DNA of 64,000 bases, from NCBI RefSeq assembly GCF_003633685.1, contig NZ_RBKT01000001.1, forward strand, positions 1,674,001-1,738,000, written 5' to 3'. A program made the translations under genes and the position numbers. Below are positions 1 through 8,117 of this stretch, piece after piece. Below the pieces are notes generated by a model. The model worked only from the letters and a program-made list of their open reading frames with translations. It was not told the origin of the DNA and made no database searches. Within the stretch, counting starts at the first letter, position 1, and each line of letters starts with the position of its first letter. This stretch comes from Micromonospora pisi. Its GTDB lineage: Bacteria; Actinomycetota; Actinomycetes; Mycobacteriales; Micromonosporaceae.

Positions 1-647
1 ACCCATACTCGCCGTGGCTGCTGCCGAAGGGTTCTCGCCCACCGCAGCCCGTTGTTGTCCGTGAAACGGATTTCGATCTCCTGCAGGTCCGGCAGGGCCG
101 ATCCGACGAGCACCGGCAGCCTTTTGTCAGTTGGGCCCCCATCGGTGGCGGTGTGGAAGCCGTCCATCCGGGGCCACGAAATGTCGATCGAACCACCCGG
201 CCCGAGACTGCGGCGACGTCGAGTCACGGAACCCGTGACCAGCGTCTGAACATGGAGGAAGAAGAACTCAAAGAAGGCGTCGCCGAACAGATTGGTGCCC
301 AGATCCGGTGGCCATCCTCCATGTCCGAGCCAGGCTCTCCACCAACTCTTCTTGAGAGTCGACAGCGGTCGCATGGCATCAGAATTCAGCGGCAATGCCA
401 TCAGGTCGAATACCGGCTCACTGCCGACGTTCGTCACCGTCACGATATGTCGATCGTCGCGTGTCTCCACGGAACTGACGTAGACGAGCCGGGCGTGTCT
501 GGCCTGCTGGTCCTGGCGTTCGAGCCTGGCTCGTCTGATTTCATACCAGAGTCCGAATGCGAGTCCGCCGAAGGCGAGCATGCTGCCAACGCCGGCAATC
601 CAGTCCGGGACGCTACCCCAGTTGGCACCACCCGCCGCATACTCCAC
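1..647 (-). CDS. Hypothetical membrane-anchored protein, 3' end cut by window edge
   Basis: An open frame on the minus strand runs from a GTG at 647 to the left edge without a stop, so the C-terminus lies outside the window. The first 15 residues are polar, residues 16-35 form one hydrophobic helix (DWIAGVGSMLAFGGLAFGLW), and a basic stretch follows (EIRRARLERQDQQARHAR), which suggests a single-pass protein with a cytoplasmic remainder. The rest has beta-rich character with VYVSSVETRDDRHIVTVTNV-like segments. I recognise no family. The start is uncertain because there is no strong ribosome binding site. Codon use is less GC-biased than in the housekeeping genes here. Confidence 0.55.
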   Translation of the reverse strand, partial: MEYAAGGANWGSVPDWIAGVGSMLAFGGLAFGLWYEIRRARLERQDQQARHARLVYVSSVETRDDRHIVTVTNVGSEPVFDLMALPLNSDAMRPLSTLKKSWWRAWLGHGGWPPDLGTNLFGDAFFEFFFLHVQTLVTGSVTRRRRSLGPGGSIDISWPRMDGFHTATDGGPTDKRLPVLVGSALPDLQEIEIRFTDNNGLRWARTLRQQPRRVW

Positions 648-727
648 CCGCCCATGGTGGGTAGCACAGTCAACAGGGCGGGCTGGTCGCGCTGACCGTA
701 CGAGCAGCGTCCCCGTGGAGATCATGT

Positions 728-752
728 GCTAACTTAGGGCTCCTAAGTTAGC
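728..752. promoter_or_regulatory. Perfect palindrome, probable TetR operator
   Basis: GCTAACTTAGG, three bases (GCT), then CCTAAGTTAGC: a perfect 11-bp inverted repeat ending 22 bases before the ATG of the TetR gene. TetR-family repressors commonly bind such sites in their own promoters, so autoregulation of the TetR/hydrolase pair is inferred. Confidence 0.75.
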
Positions 753-774
753 TCCTAGTACATGAAAGGTCGGC

Positions 775-1359
775 ATGCCACGGCAGGGTTTGACGGGCGA
801 GCGTGTCTCGGCCGCGGCAGCCGAGCTGGCAGACAAGGTCGGGCTGTCCCGGTTGACCGTCGCGGCGGTCGCCCGGCAGTTCGGGGTCTCGGATGCCGCC
901 CTGTACGCGCATGTGCGAAGCCGCGACGCGTTGATCGCCCAGGTCGCGGTTCGGGCCGCGGCCGCATTGGCTGACAAGCTCTCGCTCGCCGTGGCCGGGC
1001 GATCCGGCAGGCAGGCCCTGGCCGGATTCGCCGACGCGTGGCGCACCTTCGCGACAGCGCACCCCGGGCAGTACGCCGCGACCCAACTGCAGTTGCCGCC
1101 CGAGATCGGCACGAATTCGGCGGGGCATCTGCGGCTGATCGAGCTGAGCTACGCGATGCTGCGCGGGTACGGGCTCAACGAACCGGACCTGACTGACGCC
1201 ATGCGTTTCGTGCGCAGCACCTTCCACGGTTTCGCCACCCATGAAACTGTCGACGGATTCGGGCATCCCCGCGATATCGACGCCTCCTGGGGCAGCATCG
1301 TCGACGCGGTGCACACCACTCTGAGCAACTGGCCAACCAGAAAAAGGGAGCAGGAGTGA
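775..1359 (+). CDS. TetR/AcrR family transcriptional regulator
   Basis: A 194-residue protein with an N-terminal helix-turn-helix: the segment LTVAAVARQFGVSDAALYAH (about residues 23-42) is the TetR DNA-binding signature. The C-terminal half resembles the WHG-type ligand-binding domain. An AAAGG ribosome binding site precedes the ATG. The stop overlaps the GTG of the downstream alpha/beta hydrolase by 4 nt, so the two are translationally coupled. With the palindrome at 728-752 this is most likely a self-regulating local repressor whose ligand relates to the hydrolase substrate. The ligand is unknown. Confidence 0.9.
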   Translation: MPRQGLTGERVSAAAAELADKVGLSRLTVAAVARQFGVSDAALYAHVRSRDALIAQVAVRAAAALADKLSLAVAGRSGRQALAGFADAWRTFATAHPGQYAATQLQLPPEIGTNSAGHLRLIELSYAMLRGYGLNEPDLTDAMRFVRSTFHGFATHETVDGFGHPRDIDASWGSIVDAVHTTLSNWPTRKREQE

Positions 1360-2195
1360 ACAGTCACGAGAGCCACGACCTGTACGTCAGGTCGGCGGAC
1401 GGCAGCCGCCTGGCGGTCCGACGTGTGGGTTCCGGTGATCCCGTTGTCCTGGTGCACGGGTCCGGCGGTGGGCTGCATTCCTGGGCCGTGGTCGCGGACC
1501 AGCTTGCCGACGACCACGAGGTGTGGATGCCGGCCAGGCGCGGCTACGGTCCCAGCGACGTCCCGCCCGGAAGCAAGTCGTTCAAGGACGAGACCTCCGA
1601 CGTGATCGCCGTCATCGAGGCGGCGGGCGGATCATCGGGTAAGCCCGTCCATCTTGTCGGGGCCTCCTACGGAGCAACCCTGTCGTTGCACACCGCGTCG
1701 GCTGCCCCGCGCGACCTGCGTTCACTCGCCATCTTCGAGGCTCCGCTCTTCGCGGCCGGGACGAAGACCGTGCTCCTGCTCGATCGGTACCGTGCTGCCT
1801 TCGAGCGCGACGACGCCCGAGCGATGGCCGTGGTGTTGAACGAAGTGACGCGGGTTCCGGCGGAGATCGTCGCGGCATTCGCCGCCGCCTCGGATGACAG
1901 GAAACCCGACCCGGTCGAGGCGCGGCGCTCGGCGATCGGCTGGCTGCACGATCTCGAAGCGCTCGCCGAGGACAGCACGGACATCGCCCGGTGGTCCTCG
2001 ATCACCGTGCCGACCCTGGTGATGCAGGGGGCCGACACCTGGGAGCCGATGCCGAGCACGATGAACTCCCTCGCGAACACCATTCCTGGCGCACGTCAGG
2101 TCATCTGGCAGGGCCAATCGCACTTCGTGACGATGACGGCACCCACTCTGGTCGCGGACACCCTGCGCCGGTTCTTCGCCGAGGCCACGGCCTGA
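1356..2195 (+). CDS. Alpha/beta hydrolase
   Basis: A 279-residue single-domain alpha/beta-hydrolase fold protein. The oxyanion-hole motif VLVHGSGGG lies near residues 31-39, the nucleophile elbow GASYGA puts Ser104 in place, an acidic residue sits near VMQGADTWEP, and the catalytic His is about residue 256 in GQSHF. There is no signal peptide, so it is cytoplasmic. The GTG start overlaps the TetR stop and is preceded by AGGAG. The substrate cannot be read from sequence; the family includes esterases, epoxide hydrolases and C-C hydrolases. The TetR pairing suggests an inducible detoxifying or catabolic role. Confidence 0.88.
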   Translation: MNSHESHDLYVRSADGSRLAVRRVGSGDPVVLVHGSGGGLHSWAVVADQLADDHEVWMPARRGYGPSDVPPGSKSFKDETSDVIAVIEAAGGSSGKPVHLVGASYGATLSLHTASAAPRDLRSLAIFEAPLFAAGTKTVLLLDRYRAAFERDDARAMAVVLNEVTRVPAEIVAAFAAASDDRKPDPVEARRSAIGWLHDLEALAEDSTDIARWSSITVPTLVMQGADTWEPMPSTMNSLANTIPGARQVIWQGQSHFVTMTAPTLVADTLRRFFAEATA

Positions 2196-2248
2196 CCCTC
2201 GCCGCCGGCTCGGGGCGGCCTGCGCCCCGACGGCGGCGCCGCGTACGG

Positions 2249-3301
2249 TCAGCGGTCGACGTCGGCCGGGCGCCAGCCCAGCGCCGGGCCGAGCCCGGTG
2301 GCGATGTCGCTGAGGATCTGCACGTAGTCGTCGTGGTCGAAGGTGAACGGCAACGCGAACGCGACCTCGTCGACCTCCCGGAAGGCGGCGTGCGCGTAGA
2401 GCCGTTCGGCGATCTCCGACGACGTACCGACGAGGTCGGGCGCGAACATCATCCGCCCGGGCCCCTGCGGGCTGGCGGTACGCGGCGTCCGCTGCCGCGC
2501 GTACGCCTGGTACTTCGCCCGCTGCTCCGGCGAGGCACTGTCGGTGGGGATCACCACCAGCCCCTGCGAGACCCGGGCACCGGCACCATCGGGGTGGTGC
2601 TCGCGGAAGGTCCGGATGTGCGAGAGCTGGATCTCGGCGAAGTTCTCCGACTCCTCCGCCTTCACCACGCTGCTGGTCAGGAAGTTCATCCCGTTCTCAC
2701 CAGCCCACTGGGCGGACCGCAGGCTCGCCCCGCCGTACCACATGCGGCGTCCCAGACCCGGGGAGTGTGGCTGCACCCGGTGGGAGAACACCTCAAAGCC
2801 CTCGACACCACTGAAGTCGGTGGCCGACTCACCCCGGACGAAGTCCAGCAGTCGCCGTACCCTCTGGTAGCTGAAGTCCTCGACATCGGCGGTGTCCGGG
2901 TAGAGCGCGTCCTTGACCTGCTCGTAGTGCATCGGCGGCCCGACGCTCACACCCGGATTGAGCCGACCGCCGGAGAGGATGTCGACCGTCGCCAGGTCCT
3001 CGGCCAGCCGCAGCGGATTCTCCCAACCGAGCGGGATGACGGCGGTGCCCAGCTCGATCCGGCTGGTGCGTTGGGAGGCCGCCGCCAGGATGGCGACCGG
3101 CGACGAAATGCCGTACTGGAGGTGGCGGTGCCGGACCCAGGCGCTGTCGAAGCCCAGTTCCTCACCGAGTGTGATGATGTCGAGCGTCGACTCGTGACCC
3201 GGGCGAGGATCGGCGTCGTCGAACAACCCGATGGTCAGAAAGCCCAGCTTTCGCAGCGGCTCCGAGGGCAGCGGCACAGGGCCCCCCATCGTCCACGGCA
3301 T
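2249..3301 (-). CDS. LLM class flavin-dependent oxidoreductase
   Basis: A 350-residue luciferase-like monooxygenase with the TIM-barrel pattern of the family: N-terminal KLGFLTIGLFDDADPRPG, then LGEELGFDSAWVRHRH, RIELGTAVIPLGWENPLRLA and SGGRLNPGVSVGPP. These proteins use reduced flavin and oxygen on diverse substrates. The frame stays open far upstream, but family similarity begins only near this point. ATG 3301 or ATG 3289 are both possible starts. It is divergent from the small membrane protein at 3380. Nothing next to it indicates the substrate. Confidence 0.85.
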   Translation of the reverse strand: MPWTMGGPVPLPSEPLRKLGFLTIGLFDDADPRPGHESTLDIITLGEELGFDSAWVRHRHLQYGISSPVAILAAASQRTSRIELGTAVIPLGWENPLRLAEDLATVDILSGGRLNPGVSVGPPMHYEQVKDALYPDTADVEDFSYQRVRRLLDFVRGESATDFSGVEGFEVFSHRVQPHSPGLGRRMWYGGASLRSAQWAGENGMNFLTSSVVKAEESENFAEIQLSHIRTFREHHPDGAGARVSQGLVVIPTDSASPEQRAKYQAYARQRTPRTASPQGPGRMMFAPDLVGTSSEIAERLYAHAAFREVDEVAFALPFTFDHDDYVQILSDIATGLGPALGWRPADVDR

Positions 3302-3379
3302 GCTCTGCCGTACCCCAACAACCGCCCGGTCGGGCAGGAGATCACCGTACCCGTCGACCTTCGGTGGAACACTGGCGCG

Positions 3380-3838
3380 ATGGCTGACGCCGCTGCCCTG
3401 TCCGCTCGCCCGGTGCCCCGTACGCCGGAACGGGTCCGCTCGGTCCGAATCGCCGTGGCCGTCGTGCTGGCCGTCGGCGTCGTGATCGGCGCCGTCCTGC
3501 TCTGCTGGCCCCGGAGAACCGTCGTGGAGGTCATCAACCAACCACCGGAGGTGCGGTACGCGGACGGCGACAACTCCCACGTCGCGGTCCTCGTACACGT
3601 CCGGGCGCCGATCGCCGCTCTCCAGCTCTCGGCGGGCGGCACCTCCTCCCTGGACCACTACGAGGTCGTCCTCGGAAGCGACCCGAGCGGGGGCTACGGG
3701 CATCTTGTCCGGGTCGACGCGACCGGGATGGATCCGGGCCGGCTGACAGTCGTTTGGACGGTCGAGGGCGCGTGGTTGAACTATCAGCATGGCCACCGCC
3801 TCTTCGTTCCCGCGAAATCCTTCGTCGGGGGCAGGTGA
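3380..3838 (+). CDS. Hypothetical single-pass membrane protein
   Basis: A 152-residue protein with a basic N-terminus and one hydrophobic helix at about residues 21-41 (VRIAVAVVLAVGVVIGAVLL), followed by an extracytoplasmic domain of about 105 residues with alternating hydrophobic residues typical of beta structure. I recognise no family. The ATG was chosen because the transmembrane segment sits at the expected distance. The frame is also open upstream across the antisense strand of the flavin enzyme, which I treat as chance. It ends 44 bases before the DUF6924 gene and may be cotranscribed with it. Confidence 0.6.
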   Translation: MADAAALSARPVPRTPERVRSVRIAVAVVLAVGVVIGAVLLCWPRRTVVEVINQPPEVRYADGDNSHVAVLVHVRAPIAALQLSAGGTSSLDHYEVVLGSDPSGGYGHLVRVDATGMDPGRLTVVWTVEGAWLNYQHGHRLFVPAKSFVGGR

Positions 3839-3882
3839 GCACGCGGTTGAACCCACGCACCAGCCGGCACGTCGTAGGCCCT

Positions 3883-4344
3883 GTGAACGACACAATCTGG
3901 CGTAGAAGCTCCGAAGCCTCCCTGGTGATCCGTACCGACTTCAGCCACGAAGAGGAGTGGACGCGCATCCAGGCGGCAATCACCGAGCCGCAGACCGAGG
4001 ACGAGTTCGAGGCCTACGTCGAGTTCGTCGACGACAAGGCGTACGAGGGTGTCACCGCCGCACGGCTGCTTGAACTCGTACCGGCCGATTCACACGAGAG
4101 GTTCGTGTTCCTCGTCGACACGGAGGCGCTCACCCATCCCGACCGCCCGATTCTCGTGGTGAACCTCTACGACTGGGTGGAGGGCCTCGAGGACCAGGGC
4201 AAGGGGCCGCACTACGGCGCCACGTTCCGGGTGGTGCCGGAAGAGATGTGGTCGGTGCAGAACAACCTCTCGCTGGCGAACATGGACTGGGAGGAATTCG
4301 CCGACAACGTCGACGAGGACGGCATCTTCCGCGGCTTCGAATAG
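3883..4344 (+). CDS. DUF6924 domain-containing protein
   Basis: A 153-residue acidic cytoplasmic protein. The pattern SLVIRTDFSHEEEW, EAYVEFVDDKAYEG, PILVVNLYD, then FRVVPEEMWSVQNNLSLANM and ending in DGIFRGFE, matches the actinobacterial DUF6924 family from memory. Function is unknown. The GTG at 3883 was preferred because the family begins a few residues before the RTDFS motif. The longer open frame back to 3754 overlaps the preceding gene. Such small acidic proteins are sometimes immunity-like, but nothing here shows that. Confidence 0.75.
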   Translation: MNDTIWRRSSEASLVIRTDFSHEEEWTRIQAAITEPQTEDEFEAYVEFVDDKAYEGVTAARLLELVPADSHERFVFLVDTEALTHPDRPILVVNLYDWVEGLEDQGKGPHYGATFRVVPEEMWSVQNNLSLANMDWEEFADNVDEDGIFRGFE

Positions 4345-4438
4345 GGCGGGAAGCGGGTACGCGGCACCCGCCCCGCCACTGATTGCCTTACGTCGATACG
4401 CTCCGGGCGGGTGCCTACCGGCGAAGGAGACGATCCCC

Positions 4439-4885
4439 ATGGCTCAGGACGGCGCGTCGCGACCCCCGCTGCGGCCACGTTATTCCCGACCGTCGCCGCC
4501 CCGACCGACCACGAGACCCGGCTCGGTGTGGGTCGTCTCGCTGTTGCTGGTCGGCTACGGCCTGCTCGGCACGTCACTCGGAACGGTGCTGCTGGAGGAC
4601 GCGATCTCCCATGGTGAGGAGGACGTGGTCATCCTGATGGCGGTGATCAGTCTCCTGCTCTCGGCGGCGCAGGTCACGTCGGGCATCGGCCTCTTCTTCG
4701 GTGCGCGGTGGGGGCGTACCGGCGCGCTGACCGTCTGCGGCGTCAACGTCCTGTCCGTCGCGGTGGCCGCCGCCAACGACGGCGTGGGCGCCGCCCAGGC
4801 ATGGATCGCGGTCGCCGTCAACGCCGTACTGGTCTTCATCCTGCTCGGCGAGAAGGTCCACGGCTGGACCGGCGGCGACAACTGA
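4439..4885 (+). CDS. Hypothetical integral membrane protein (4 TM)
   Basis: A 148-residue protein with a proline- and arginine-rich cytoplasmic N-terminus of about 27 residues, then four hydrophobic helices near residues 30-50, 60-83, 89-107 and 117-135. A GAAGGAGA ribosome binding site lies about 10 bases before the ATG. I recognise no family. It stands between the DUF6924 gene and the AbiEii-type gene in the same direction. Confidence 0.65.
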   Translation: MAQDGASRPPLRPRYSRPSPPRPTTRPGSVWVVSLLLVGYGLLGTSLGTVLLEDAISHGEEDVVILMAVISLLLSAAQVTSGIGLFFGARWGRTGALTVCGVNVLSVAVAAANDGVGAAQAWIAVAVNAVLVFILLGEKVHGWTGGDN

Positions 4886-4966
4886 CCGACGCCGGGCGGC
4901 GCGGCCCGTACCGGGTCGGTGCGAACCCCTACTCGTATGGTGATCGCCGTGTCGGGAGAACGCGTC

Positions 4967-6535
4967 ATGGCCGGTATCACCGGCGACTTCGAGATCGATG
5001 TGACCGTTGGCGCCGGTGACGCCGACCCGTTGGCGGGCTTCGCCGAGGACAACGGGTTGAAGTACACGCACGTGGTGCTGGACCGGGGTCTGGCACCGTC
5101 CCAGCCCATGCTGACGCTGGCCGGCGCCGGTTCGCTGGATCGACAGCGCGGCGTCGCCCAGCGATGGAGCGAGCGGCTGGAGCAGGCGGGCCTGCGGGTC
5201 GTGCGGAGCAGGATCAGGGCCGCGTCCTGGTGCGAGGGCGTTCCGGCGACGGACGAGGAGGCGGCCGCCCAACCCTCGGGTCGCTACTTCGAGCATCGCC
5301 TGCGGCTGCTGCTGCCACCAGGGGTGGCGACACTGCTGGCCGTGACGGAACTGGCCGAACGGCACGGTGCCCGGCTGTCACGAGACGCTCAGCGGACCCG
5401 CACCGACGGCCTCGACGAGCGGTTCGTCACGCAGCGCTGCCGGAACGCCGGCCGGGCCACGGCGCAGGCTCACCTCGACCAACTCGTCGGCACACTGCGC
5501 GGTCACGGTTGGCAGGTCGTCGCGGCCGAGCAGACGTACGTCGTGTTCGACGACTGTTCGCGGCTCGACGCGGAGTGGCTCGTCCGCACGGAGCAGGCCG
5601 GTCAGGGCGGCTGGGAGGACCGGATGCGCCGCGCGCCCGCCGGCACACCCGACTATCCCCGTACGTATCTGCCGCTCCCCGACAATCCGGGGCTGCGGCA
5701 GCGGGCAGCCTTCGACCCGGCGCTCAAACAGCGCCCGAACGCCTACCGGGCGGGAGAGCCCGAGTTCGCCGACCCGGTCGTCGGGCAACGGTGGACCACG
5801 GCTCGCCGTACGGCGATGACGCACCTGTTGAACGTCATCAACCGGACCCGCTGGGCGGAGCATCTCGTCCTGCGGGGCAGCGTCACGTTGTCGGCCTGGC
5901 TCGGCGACGCCGCCCGGGAGCCGGGCGACCTGGACTTCGTCGTGACGCCGTTCGCGCTCTCGATCAACAGTCCCGAGGCCCGGGAGATGCTGGACGGGGT
6001 GGTGTCGGCACTGCGCGGGCATCCGGGGGCGGGGCTGGATCCCGACCGGGTCCAGGTGGAGGACATCTGGACCTACGAACGTGCCGACGGCCGGCGTCTG
6101 GCCGTCCCGTTCACCGCCGCCCACGACCTGACCGGTTCCGTACAGCTGGATTTTGTCTTCAACGAGCACCTTCCCATGGAACCCACCACGATTCGGATCG
6201 ACGGTGTGGGAGAGGCGATGCGAGCGGCACCGCCGGCGCTCTCGCTTGCCTGGAAGCTCATGTGGCTCGGCACCGACATGTACCCACAGGGCAAGGACCT
6301 GTACGACGCCGTCCTGCTCGCCGAGTACACCACCGTGGACCTGCGACTCGTACGGGACCTGCTCCGGCCCGAGTTGGGCGCCGAGGCGGACACCTTCACC
6401 GCCGAGACCGTGCTCCGCTGGGACGTCGACTGGCGCAACTTCACCGACGAGTACCCGGGGGTCACCGGCGACGTCGATGCGTGGAAGCACCGCCTGGCGC
6501 TCGCGCTCGACCGGCCCGCCGGCGCCCTGCTCTAG
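4967..6535 (+). CDS. AbiEii-type nucleotidyltransferase with duplicated N-terminal domain
   Basis: A 522-residue protein. The C-terminal third is a nucleotidyltransferase of the AbiEii/AbiGii toxin family: LVLRGSVTLSAWLGD followed by PGDLDFVV supplies the GS...DxD signature, SVQLDFVF the third acidic strand, and KLMWLGTDMYPQGKDLYD the family's lysine/aspartate motif. The first 205 residues contain two copies of an unnamed domain. Copy A has FEIDVTV...LKYTHVVLDRG...PSQPMLT...LRVVRSRIRA, and copy B has FEHRLRLLLPP...ARLSRDAQR...ERFVTQRC...WQVVAAEQT. ATG 4967 was chosen because GGGAGA precedes it by 7 bases; GTG 4919 and ATG 4937 are alternatives. AbiEii-type toxins usually pair with an AbiEi antitoxin, and none is next door. 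It may be a solitary enzyme rather than a toxin. Confidence 0.75.
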   Translation: MAGITGDFEIDVTVGAGDADPLAGFAEDNGLKYTHVVLDRGLAPSQPMLTLAGAGSLDRQRGVAQRWSERLEQAGLRVVRSRIRAASWCEGVPATDEEAAAQPSGRYFEHRLRLLLPPGVATLLAVTELAERHGARLSRDAQRTRTDGLDERFVTQRCRNAGRATAQAHLDQLVGTLRGHGWQVVAAEQTYVVFDDCSRLDAEWLVRTEQAGQGGWEDRMRRAPAGTPDYPRTYLPLPDNPGLRQRAAFDPALKQRPNAYRAGEPEFADPVVGQRWTTARRTAMTHLLNVINRTRWAEHLVLRGSVTLSAWLGDAAREPGDLDFVVTPFALSINSPEAREMLDGVVSALRGHPGAGLDPDRVQVEDIWTYERADGRRLAVPFTAAHDLTGSVQLDFVFNEHLPMEPTTIRIDGVGEAMRAAPPALSLAWKLMWLGTDMYPQGKDLYDAVLLAEYTTVDLRLVRDLLRPELGAEADTFTAETVLRWDVDWRNFTDEYPGVTGDVDAWKHRLALALDRPAGALL

Positions 6536-6569
6536 GGTGCGTGCCATGGGACGACGATGAGGACGGTGG

Positions 6570-7619
6570 ATGCGGGTCGAGTCGGACCGGGCGGATGAAT
6601 CCGTGATGGCGGAGCCGGAACTGGTGGCCGCCGCGCAGGCCGGTGATCACGATGCCTTCGGTCGTCTGGTCGGGCCGTTGCGCGACGAGTTGCGCGCGCA
6701 CTGCTACCGAATGTTGGGGTCGCTCCACGACGCGGAGGACGCGGTCCAGGACACCCTGGACCGGGCCTGGCGCGGCCTGGCACGCTTCGAGGAACGCGGT
6801 TCGGTACGGCCCTGGCTGTACAAGATCGCGACGAACCGGTCGCTGACGCTCATCGAACGGCGGGGGCGGCGTGAACTCCCCACCGACCTGGGTCCCGAGG
6901 GCACCGCGCTGGCCGAGGCGACGTGGCTCGAACCGTACCCGGACCGGCTGATGGGCTGGACGGCGGAGCTGAGCCCGGAGGCTCGCGTACTGGCACGGGA
7001 GAGCGTGGAGCTGGCATTCGTCGCCGCTCTGCAACACCTGTCCGCCGCACCGCGAGCCGTCCTGCTCCTGCGCGATGTGCTCGGCTACAGCGCCAGCGAG
7101 ACCGCCGACCTGCTGGAGACCACGGTCGCGGCGGTCAACAGCGCGCTGCAACGCGCCAGGAAGACCCTCACCGGGCTCCTGCCGGAGAACACCCAACAGC
7201 ACACGATGGCCGCGCTCGGGGAATCGACGCGGCGGAGGCTGGCCCGGCGGTACGCCACCGCCTGGGAGGCCGGGGACGTCGACGCCATCGTGGCGATGCT
7301 GACCGAGGACGCGAAGTACTCGATGCCGCCACTGACCGCCTGGTACGTGGGCCACGACAACATCCGCGGCTTCCTGGTCGACGGACCACTCAGGCGACGG
7401 TGGCGTTTCCTACCCGCGCGGGCGAACGGACAGCTCGCCTTCGGCACGTACCTGTGGGACAAGGACCGGGGTGGCTACGTTGCGGCAGGTCTGGACCTGC
7501 TCGTCCTGCGCGGCACACGGGTCGCCGAGGTGGTCTCGTTCCTCGACGCCAGCTTCCCGGCGTTCAATCTGCCGCTGACCCTCACGGACGCCGGTCACGG
7601 GGTGAGGCTGTCCAACTGA
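6570..7619 (+). CDS. ECF sigma factor with SnoaL/NTF2-like C-terminal domain (SigX5-type)
   Basis: A 349-residue sigma-70 family protein, much longer than a minimal ECF factor. Region 2 is seen at [20 protein letters not shown] and region 4 at [20 protein letters not shown] with the helix-turn-helix to about residue 195. Residues 215-340 form an NTF2/SnoaL-like domain ([18 protein letters not shown]...GLDLLVLRG). This layout matches the SigG/SigX5 group, in which the C-terminal domain is thought to replace an anti-sigma factor. None is encoded alongside. GAGGA six bases before ATG 6570 supports the start. It follows the AbiEii-type gene by 34 bases. Confidence 0.87.
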   Translation: MRVESDRADESVMAEPELVAAAQAGDHDAFGRLVGPLRDELRAHCYRMLGSLHDAEDAVQDTLDRAWRGLARFEERGSVRPWLYKIATNRSLTLIERRGRRELPTDLGPEGTALAEATWLEPYPDRLMGWTAELSPEARVLARESVELAFVAALQHLSAAPRAVLLLRDVLGYSASETADLLETTVAAVNSALQRARKTLTGLLPENTQQHTMAALGESTRRRLARRYATAWEAGDVDAIVAMLTEDAKYSMPPLTAWYVGHDNIRGFLVDGPLRRRWRFLPARANGQLAFGTYLWDKDRGGYVAAGLDLLVLRGTRVAEVVSFLDASFPAFNLPLTLTDAGHGVRLSN

Positions 7620-8110
7620 TCGAGCCGACCGGTTTCGAGGTGGGTGATGTCGCCGCCGGAGTCGAGCGCGGCGTCGAGCAGGAGTGCGAGTGAGGTGCCG
7701 TATACCGGCACCTCGGCTGGGTCTTCGACCAGTCGGAACTCGCGGTCGATCGGGTCGGTCGATCCGTTGGGGACCGTTTCGAGGCGGCAGACGACCCAGT
7801 GCGGCGTATCCATTCCGAAGTCGGAGGCGACGGCGACGCTTCGGCCATCGGCGAGGTCGATGATAGCGACTATCGACCGTTCGCCGGGGCCACGCCAGAG
7901 CCGGCGATGCTGGTCGGCCGGCAGCACCCGCCAGGCGTTGTCGAACAACGTCGCGGAGCCGATCCGACGGTAGAGCGCGACGATATTGGCGGCGGCCGCC
8001 TCGAACATCTCGACCGGCGTGGGAGGCGAGGTTTCGTGGTCGCGCAGGATCCGGTCCTGCGCCGGAACGGCGAGCCGGCGCGCTGCCCGTACGCTCCCCA
8101 CGTTTAGCAT
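7595..8110 (-). CDS. Hypothetical protein
   Basis: About 171 residues, cytoplasmic, mostly beta: recognisable stretches are [37 protein letters not shown] and [21 protein letters not shown] do not recognise a family; the pattern suggests a small ligand-binding or immunity-like fold. The 3' end overlaps the end of the convergent sigma factor gene by 25 bases. The start is uncertain: ATG 8110 leaves only seven bases to the divergent gene at 8118, so ATG 8008 is a realistic alternative. Confidence 0.55.
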   Translation of the reverse strand: MLNVGSVRAARRLAVPAQDRILRDHETSPPTPVEMFEAAAANIVALYRRIGSATLFDNAWRVLPADQHRRLWRGPGERSIVAIIDLADGRSVAVASDFGMDTPHWVVCRLETVPNGSTDPIDREFRLVEDPAEVPVYGTSLALLLDAALDSGGDITHLETGRLDQLDSLTP

Positions 8111-8117
8111 TCGACCC

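Noticed and set aside
153-695. A 180-codon plus-strand frame at the left edge
   Set aside because: The opposite strand carries an open frame with a proper membrane helix; the plus-strand product has no hydrophobic pattern or ribosome binding site.
6546-6560. A four-codon frame (ATG to TGA) with TAGGGT seven bases upstream, before the sigma factor
   Set aside because: Too short to claim as a leader peptide; the promoter may simply serve the sigma factor with a short leader.
7986-8110. N-terminal extension of the plus-strand cap-domain gene upstream of 8118
   Set aside because: Family similarity starts at MALLHRAELHP, and TAGCAT seven bases before ATG 8118 explains the start.
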